From Pseudomonadota bacterium (GTDB taxonomy: Bacteria; Desulfobacterota; Desulfovibrionia; Desulfovibrionales; Desulfovibrionaceae), in NCBI GenBank assembly GCA_023453335.1, contig JAEXTU010000225.1, forward strand, positions 1-5,312: a stretch of 5,312 bases of DNA, given 5' to 3'. Under the pieces are notes generated by a model. The model was not told the origin of the DNA and searched no databases. It worked only from the letters and a program-made list of their open reading frames with translations. Numbering within the stretch: the stretch's first letter is position 1; every line of letters starts with the position of its first letter. A program made the position numbers and the translations under genes. Shown piece after piece: positions 1-5,312 of this stretch.

Positions 1-1582
<1,582 letters not shown>

Positions 1583-1597
1583 GGGCGTGCGGGGCTT

Positions 1598-1603
1598 CTC
1601 CTT
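1598..1603 (-). promoter_or_regulatory. Shine-Dalgarno-like AAGGAG for the histidine kinase, with long spacing
   Basis: AAGGAG on the minus strand lies directly after the MCP stop codon, but 15 bases separate it from the kinase ATG at 1582. That is longer than the usual 5-9. No ATG, GTG, TTG or CTG in the kinase frame lies closer to it. A second run, AAGGAGGG at 1611-1618, sits inside the last MCP codons and is farther still. Initiation may therefore be weak, or coupled to ribosomes finishing the MCP. Confidence 0.4.
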
Positions 1604-1606
1604 CGC

Positions 1607-3856
1607 CTAGCCCTCCTTGAGTTCGTCGATGACCACCCGGATCTCCTCGGCCAGTTCGGCCATGCGCCGGGTGTTCTCGGTGGACCGGGACATGTCCGAC
1701 ACGGTCTGCATGGCGATGTCGTGCACCGACTCCACCGAGCGGGTGATCTGCTCGGTGGCCGCGGACTGCTCCTCGGCCGCGGAGGCGATGCTCTCCACCT
1801 GGGAGGCGCTGCGCGAGGCGAACTGCACGATCTCGGCCAGGGTGGCGCCGGAGAGGTTGGCCTTGTCCGTGGCCTGCTCCACGGCCTCGGCCGCGCGGTC
1901 CACGTTCTCCACGTTGCGCGAGGCCGCGCCCTGGATGGCGGTGATCTTGTCCCCCACCTCCTTGGTGGCGGCCATGGTCTTCTCCGCGAGCTTGCGCACC
2001 TCGTCGGCCACCACCGCGAACCCGCGGCCCGCGTCGCCGGCCCGGGCCGCCTCGATGGCCGCGTTGAGCGCCAGCAGGTTGGTCTGGTCCGCGATGTCGG
2101 TGATCACGTTCATGACCTGGCCGATGGCTTCGGCCTGCGCCCCCAGGGCGTTCATGCTCTCCTTGAGGGCGTCGGTCACGGTGCGCACCCGGCGGATGGC
2201 GGCCACCGCCTCGTCCACCACGGCCGCGCCCTCCTCGGCCTTCTGGCGGGCGTTCTGGGCGCTCTCAGCCGCGGAGGATGCGTTCTTGGCCACATCCAGG
2301 ACCACCGCGGACATCTCCTTGGTGGCGGCCATGGTCTCGTCGATGCGCTGTTTCTGGGTCTCGGCCCCGCTGCTCACCGCGGCGAACTGGCTGCCCAGGT
2401 TCTCGGACGCGGAGTTCATCTCCACCGCGACCTCGCGGGCCTTGACCGCCACCTTGTTCATGCGGTCCAGGAGCCGGTTCAGGGAGGCGGCGCCCTCCTG
2501 CACCGCGCGCAGGGTTTCCTCGGCGCGCCGGGCCTGCTTGGCCGCCTCCTCCTCGCTGGTCCGGGCCCGGGCCAGGGTCTCCTTGAGGCTGCCCACCATG
2601 GTCTGGGTGGAGGTCTTGAGGTCGCCCAGCTCCGCCACGAACTCGCCGGAGATGGAGGCCTCCAGGTCGCCGTCGGCCACCTTGGAGGAGAAGTCCACCA
2701 GCCGGCACAGGGGGCTGATGAGCATGCGGCGCAGGTAGTAGACCAGGAAGAGCGTGAGCAGCACCGCGATGGCCAGGCTGGCCGCCGCAGCCACCAGCAG
2801 GGTGTTGCGCAGGGTGCTCCCGAATTCCTGGCGCTCCTTGTCCAGGGAGGCCTGGATGTCGTCGGTGTAGGCGCCCATGCCGATGACCCAGCCCCAGGGC
2901 TTGAAGAGCTTCACGTAGGAGGCCTTGGGGAACTGCCCGTCCTTGCCCGGCTTGGGCCACATGTAGTCCACGTACCCGTCGCCCGCGTCGCCGCTCTTCT
3001 TGATGGCCTCGTTCATCGCGACGAATAGCTGCTTGCCGTTGGGGTCCTTCATCCCGGCGATGTCCTTGCCGTCCAGCTCCGGCTTGATGGGATGCATGAC
3101 CATCCTGAGGTCCATGTCATGGATCCAGAAATAGTTGCCGTCGGCCAGCCGCATCTTGGCGATCTGGGCCTTGGCCTCGGCCTTCATCTGGTCCTCGATG
3201 TCCTCCAGCCAGGCCCCGGTGCCGAAAATCCAGCCCAACTGGGGCATGAGGCGCACATAGGAGATCTTGGGCTTGGGTTCGTCCTCGCCGGGCTTGGCCC
3301 ACCAGTAGCTGGTCATGCCCGCGCCCTTGTCCTTGGCGATCTTCACCATGTCGTTGAACAGAAAGTTGCCCTTTGGGTCCTTGAACGTGGAGAGGTCCTT
3401 GCCGTCCAGGGCCGGCTTGGCCGGGTGCATGACCATGGTGGGGTGCAGGTCGTTGATCCAGACGTAGTTGTCCCCGTCGTAGCGCGCGCCCTTGACGATC
3501 TCCATGATGGCCTTCTCCAGGGCGGGCCGGGGCATGTCCTTGTGCGCGGCGTAGTACGCCTCGGCCAAGCTGTAGATCGAGTCCAGGACTTTCTTGAGTT
3601 CCTCCAGCTTGATCTCCTGGAGCTTCTTCACGTCCCGTGACTGGTTGTAGAATTGCTGCACCGTGCTGTGCGCCACCGAAACCAGGTCGCGCAGGTTGTT
3701 GTTCACCTGGCCCACGAAATTCTTCTCGGTGCGGGCGAGGCTGTCGTTGGACAGGGTGCGCAGGCTGTAGAAGATGATGGCGAAGTTGACCAGCGTGGCG
3801 AGCAGCAGGCCGGCGATCAGCGCGGACGAGATGCGGAACTGGAGAGAGGCGCGCAT
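1607..3856 (-). CDS. Methyl-accepting chemotaxis protein with tandem Cache sensor domain
   Basis: Inner-membrane chemoreceptor of 749 residues that would bind a periplasmic ligand and control CheA through CheW. TM1 is about 9-31. The periplasmic part (about 34-350) has two homologous Cache units of the dCache_2/sCache_2 type: 'YVWINDLHPTMVMHP' at 131 with 'GWIFGTGAW' at 208, and 'YFWIHDMDLRMVMHP' at 242 with 'WGWVIGMGAY' at 321. TM2 is about 352-374, then HAMP about 375-430. A long helical signalling domain follows, with the conserved hairpin tip at about 585-625 ('QTNLLALNAAIEAARAGD', 'GFAVVADEVRKLAE'). A segment near Glu695/Glu696 ('ASAAEEQSAA') fits the methylation-site consensus. The C-terminus 'VVIDELKEG' lacks a CheR-tethering pentapeptide. 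The ATG at 3856 is chosen because AAGGAG lies 6 bases upstream and TM1 follows at once. The sensed ligand cannot be named; small carboxylates are typical of this Cache class. The histidine kinase follows 24 bases downstream in the same frame. Confidence 0.96.
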   Translation of the reverse strand: MRASLQFRISSALIAGLLLATLVNFAIIFYSLRTLSNDSLARTEKNFVGQVNNNLRDLVSVAHSTVQQFYNQSRDVKKLQEIKLEELKKVLDSIYSLAEAYYAAHKDMPRPALEKAIMEIVKGARYDGDNYVWINDLHPTMVMHPAKPALDGKDLSTFKDPKGNFLFNDMVKIAKDKGAGMTSYWWAKPGEDEPKPKISYVRLMPQLGWIFGTGAWLEDIEDQMKAEAKAQIAKMRLADGNYFWIHDMDLRMVMHPIKPELDGKDIAGMKDPNGKQLFVAMNEAIKKSGDAGDGYVDYMWPKPGKDGQFPKASYVKLFKPWGWVIGMGAYTDDIQASLDKERQEFGSTLRNTLLVAAAASLAIAVLLTLFLVYYLRRMLISPLCRLVDFSSKVADGDLEASISGEFVAELGDLKTSTQTMVGSLKETLARARTSEEEAAKQARRAEETLRAVQEGAASLNRLLDRMNKVAVKAREVAVEMNSASENLGSQFAAVSSGAETQKQRIDETMAATKEMSAVVLDVAKNASSAAESAQNARQKAEEGAAVVDEAVAAIRRVRTVTDALKESMNALGAQAEAIGQVMNVITDIADQTNLLALNAAIEAARAGDAGRGFAVVADEVRKLAEKTMAATKEVGDKITAIQGAASRNVENVDRAAEAVEQATDKANLSGATLAEIVQFASRSASQVESIASAAEEQSAATEQITRSVESVHDIAMQTVSDMSRSTENTRRMAELAEEIRVVIDELKEG
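2867..3472 (-). repeat. Internal duplication: two Cache units in the MCP sensor
   Basis: MCP residues 129-216 (bases 3209-3472) and 240-330 (bases 2867-3139) are diverged copies of one unit. Both share W-I-x-D, the string 'MVMHP', then 'KP-x-LDGKD', 'KDP-x-GK/N-x-LF', a 'KPG' turn, 'SYV' and a closing G-W-(I/V)-(F/I)-G-(T/M)-G-A. This is the known architecture of the double sCache_2-like family rather than a recent tandem duplication, because the DNA has diverged throughout. The copies are joined by a helix of about 24 residues rich in Glu, Lys and Ala. Confidence 0.85.
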
Positions 3857-3862
3857 GCGACG

Positions 3863-3868
3863 CTCCTT
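3863..3868 (-). promoter_or_regulatory. Ribosome binding site of the MCP gene
   Basis: AAGGAG on the minus strand, 6 bases before the ATG at 3856. It decides the start: an in-frame GTG at 3949 would add 31 residues with no membrane-protein or Cache character, and that GTG overlaps the proposed -10 element. Confidence 0.85.
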
Positions 3869-3949
3869 GTTGGCTGGAGAGGTCTCAAACCACTGAACCC
3901 CTGTTCGGAATACCCGAGCCGCATGGAGAGCACGGGAATCCCTTGACAC

Positions 3950-3978
3950 AATGTACTTGCAAATTCCGAGTGGGTCAA
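3950..3978 (-). promoter_or_regulatory. Predicted sigma-70-type promoter for the MCP-kinase operon
   Basis: On the minus strand, TTGACC (3973-3978, 5 of 6 to the -35 consensus) is followed after exactly 17 bases by TACATT (3950-3955, 4 of 6 to the -10 consensus). Transcription would begin near 3943, giving a leader of about 87 bases before the MCP ATG. The surrounding DNA is AT-rich compared with the genes, including the stretch upstream of the -35. No sigma-28 or sigma-54 type promoter of good quality was found, although chemotaxis genes often use sigma-28. Read by eye; not tested. Confidence 0.45.
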
Positions 3979-4070
3979 CGGGGAATCCAGCTAATGGACG
4001 AATACTTACGGCATACGGTCGTTACGATCGACAACACCCCAATAAAATTGAACGTGCGTTTAACAGTGCG

Positions 4071-4102
4071 GGCCGGCAGGCGTGTTTCCGAAGGGCCAGG
4101 CC
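4071..4102 (-). terminator. Weak hairpin after rtcB, no adjacent U-tract
   Basis: On the minus strand GGCC-T-GGC (4095-4102) can pair with GCC-GGCC (4071-4077): seven G-C pairs with one bulged T and a loop of 17 bases, starting about 25 bases after the rtcB stop. The only T-rich run (ATTTTATT, near 4041-4050) lies some 20 bases beyond the stem, so this is not a normal intrinsic terminator. Rho-dependent termination or read-through into the MCP operon remains possible. Confidence 0.22.
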
Positions 4103-4127
4103 AAGAGCACGGCCAGCAAGCGCGGGT

Positions 4128-5312
4128 TCATCCCTTCACGCAGACCAGGGGCCGCACCCGGGCCACCAGGCGGGCCAGGCCCGCGGCCGCCGTGGCCTCC
4201 ACCACCTCGGCCACGTCTTTGTAGGCACCGGGGGCCTCCTCGGCCACCCCGCGGAAGGAGGGGGTGCGCACCTGCACGCCCTGGCGGGCCAGGCGCTCCA
4301 CCACCTCGCGGCCCTTCCAGCGCTTGGCCGCCTGCTTGCGGCTCATGGCCCGGCCCGCGCCGTGGCAGGCCGAGCCGAAGGAGCGGGCCATGCCCTGGCT
4401 GGTGCCGGCCAGGATGTAGGAGGCCGTGCCCATGCTGCCGCCGATGAACACCGGCTGGCCCGCGCGGCGGAAGGCTGCGGGCAGGGTAGGGTGGCCCGGG
4501 CCCCGGGCCCGGGTGGCCCCCTTGCGGTGCACCAGCAGGCGGCGCTTGGCGCCATCCACCGTGTGGGTCTCTAGCTTGGCGGTGTTGTGGCACACGTCGT
4601 AGATCAGGGACGGCCAGGCCCGGGGAAAGAACTCGGCCAGGACCAGGCGGGCCAGGTGGGTGAGCACCTGGCGGTTGGCCAGGGCGCAGTTGATGGCCGC
4701 GTTCATGGCCCCGAAATAGGCCTGGCCCAGGTCCGAGGCCAGGGGCGCGCAGGCCAGCTCCGGGTCGCGCAGGTCAAGCCCGTGCCGGGGGGCCTCGGCC
4801 ACCATGCGCTTGCCGTAGTCCGTGGCCACCTGGTGGCCCAGGCCCCGGGACCCGCAGTGGATGGACACCAGCACCGCGCCCGGGGACAGGCCAAAGGCGT
4901 CCGCCGCGGCCGGGTCGTACACCTGGTCCACGGCCTGGACTTCCAGGTAGTGGTTGCCCGAGCCCAGGGTTCCCATCTCGGCCAACTGGCGCTCCTTGGC
5001 CCGATCCGAAACCTGGGAGGGGTCGGCCCCGTCCATGGTCCCGCCCTCCTCGGTGTGCTCCAGGTCCACGGCCTCGCCGAAGCCCTTGGCCACGGCCCAG
5101 GCCGCGCCGTCCCGCAGCATGCGGTCCAGTTCCTTCTTGTTCAGGGAGAGCGCGCCGGTGGAGCCCACTCCGGCCGGGATGCGGGAAAAGAGCAGGTCGG
5201 CCAGCTCGTCCTGGCGGGCGAGCACCTCCTCCGCGTCCAGGCCGGTGCGCAGGGAGCGCACCCCGCAGGCGATGTCGAGGCCCCCCCACCCCCCCGCGCT
5301 GATGCCCCCCTC
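4128..5312 (-). CDS. rtcB: RtcB, 3'-phosphate/5'-hydroxyl RNA ligase (N-terminus outside window)
   Basis: Cytoplasmic GTP- and Mn-dependent ligase that joins RNA ends carrying a 3'-phosphate or 2',3'-cyclic phosphate to a 5'-hydroxyl, in tRNA splicing or RNA repair. The last 394 residues are visible. The metal and guanylylation motifs are intact: 'DIACGVRSLRT' (Asp13 and Cys16, counted from the window edge), 'LGSGNHYLEVQ' (His121), 'SIHCGSRGLGHQ' (His152), 'DVCHNTAKLE' (His242) and 'SACHGAGRAMSR' (His317, the GMP-accepting histidine). 'HRKGATRA', 'GGSMGTASYILAGT' and the C-terminal 'VKG' also fit. Spacing matches the Pyrococcus horikoshii enzyme as I recall it (C98-H203-H234-H329-H404): 105, 31, 90 and 75 residues, against 105, 31, 95 and 75. 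About 83 N-terminal residues are missing. The GTG at 5261 is the internal Val of 'CGVR', not a start. Just before Asp13 the conserved glycine loop is odd ('SAGGWGGLDI', one residue longer than usual). No archease, rtcA or rtcR is visible nearby. Confidence 0.97.
   Translation of the reverse strand, partial: EGGISAGGWGGLDIACGVRSLRTGLDAEEVLARQDELADLLFSRIPAGVGSTGALSLNKKELDRMLRDGAAWAVAKGFGEAVDLEHTEEGGTMDGADPSQVSDRAKERQLAEMGTLGSGNHYLEVQAVDQVYDPAAADAFGLSPGAVLVSIHCGSRGLGHQVATDYGKRMVAEAPRHGLDLRDPELACAPLASDLGQAYFGAMNAAINCALANRQVLTHLARLVLAEFFPRAWPSLIYDVCHNTAKLETHTVDGAKRRLLVHRKGATRARGPGHPTLPAAFRRAGQPVFIGGSMGTASYILAGTSQGMARSFGSACHGAGRAMSRKQAAKRWKGREVVERLARQGVQVRTPSFRGVAEEAPGAYKDVAEVVEATAAAGLARLVARVRPLVCVKG
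5281..5295 (-). repeat. G7-T-G7 homopolymer tract inside rtcB
   Basis: On the minus strand, two runs of seven G separated by one T encode the glycine loop that precedes the RtcB metal-binding Asp/Cys. The frame is open through it, but the product has one residue more than the conserved S-P/A-G-G-V/I-G-F/Y-D-I pattern and a Trp in place of Val/Ile. It lies 17 bases from the window edge, so sequencing or assembly error is a serious alternative. Confidence 0.8.

Larger units (their letters stand above)
3869..4127. other. AT-richer intergenic region between rtcB and the MCP gene
   Basis: About 260 bases without a supported gene. From the right it holds a GC-rich part just after the rtcB stop with a possible hairpin, then a clearly AT-rich part (about 4000-4065), then the predicted promoter, then the leader of the MCP mRNA. 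Small palindromes are visible (TCGTTACGA at 4019-4027, CGATCG at 4025-4030), but none is long enough to call an operator. No tRNA, and no riboswitch that I recognise, is present in the leader. Confidence 0.6.

Noticed and set aside
3857..3949. A longer MCP start at GTG 3949, adding 31 residues
   Set aside because: It overlaps the proposed -10 element and lies upstream of the likely transcript start. The added residues are unlike an MCP N-terminus, and the ATG at 3856 has an ideally spaced AAGGAG.
3943..3971. A perfect TTGACA (-35) on the plus strand at 3943
   Set aside because: No acceptable -10 hexamer occurs 16-18 bases downstream (TCCGAG, CCGAGT, CGAGTG), and there is no plus-strand gene for it to serve.
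4083..4125. A sigma-54-like element (TGGCC then TTGG) on the minus strand after rtcB
   Set aside because: The invariant GC of the -12 element is missing, and the site is more than 200 bases from the MCP start.
3943..4224. A small plus-strand open frame (TTG at 3943 or ATG at 3994) in the intergenic region
   Set aside because: There is no good ribosome binding site before either start. It overlaps the MCP promoter, runs antisense into the 3' end of rtcB, and its C-terminal half has shadow-frame composition (Arg/Ala/Thr/Pro).
4128..5261. RtcB starting at GTG 5261 as a short, complete gene
   Set aside because: That codon is the Val of the conserved 'CGVR' motif. The frame continues upstream with the metal-binding Asp and Cys and the glycine loop up to the window edge.

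Overview
The window carries three protein genes, all on the minus strand. Reading in the direction of transcription, they are the 3' part of an RNA ligase gene (rtcB, entering from the right edge), a complete methyl-accepting chemotaxis protein (MCP) gene, and the 5' part of a PAS-domain sensor histidine kinase gene that leaves through the left edge. The DNA is strongly GC-rich with GC-biased third codon positions. The MCP, with its tandem Cache sensor and Ala/Glu-rich signalling helices, resembles receptors common in sulfate-reducing Desulfovibrio-type bacteria (Desulfobacterota). That placement is an inference from protein style, not from a marker gene.

Layout: 1-1582 is the histidine kinase (PAS-PAS-coiled coil-HisKA-HATPase, C-terminus cut off). 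1607-3856 is the MCP (749 residues: TM, periplasmic double Cache, TM, HAMP, signalling domain). 3857-4127 is a 271-base intergenic stretch, clearly more AT-rich than the genes, holding a good ribosome binding site and a plausible sigma-70 promoter for the MCP. 4128-5312 is RtcB lacking about its first 83 residues. All metal-ligand and guanylylation motifs that fall in the visible part are intact.

The MCP and the kinase are 24 bases apart and probably co-transcribed, so a membrane receptor for a small periplasmic ligand appears to be paired with a cytoplasmic two-component kinase that has its own PAS sensing. The two lie in the same reading frame, separated by one amber stop and eight sense codons. 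The second PAS domain carries a tight four-cysteine cluster. RtcB, the RNA 3'-phosphate/5'-hydroxyl ligase, is functionally unrelated to this pair. No archease, rtcA or rtcR gene is seen next to it here.

I see no mobile element, CRISPR array, tRNA or rRNA gene, and no strong evidence for a wholly new system. The points most worth checking are the same-frame MCP/kinase junction, the cysteine cluster, and an anomalous G-tract insertion in the conserved RtcB metal-binding loop beside the right edge of the window.
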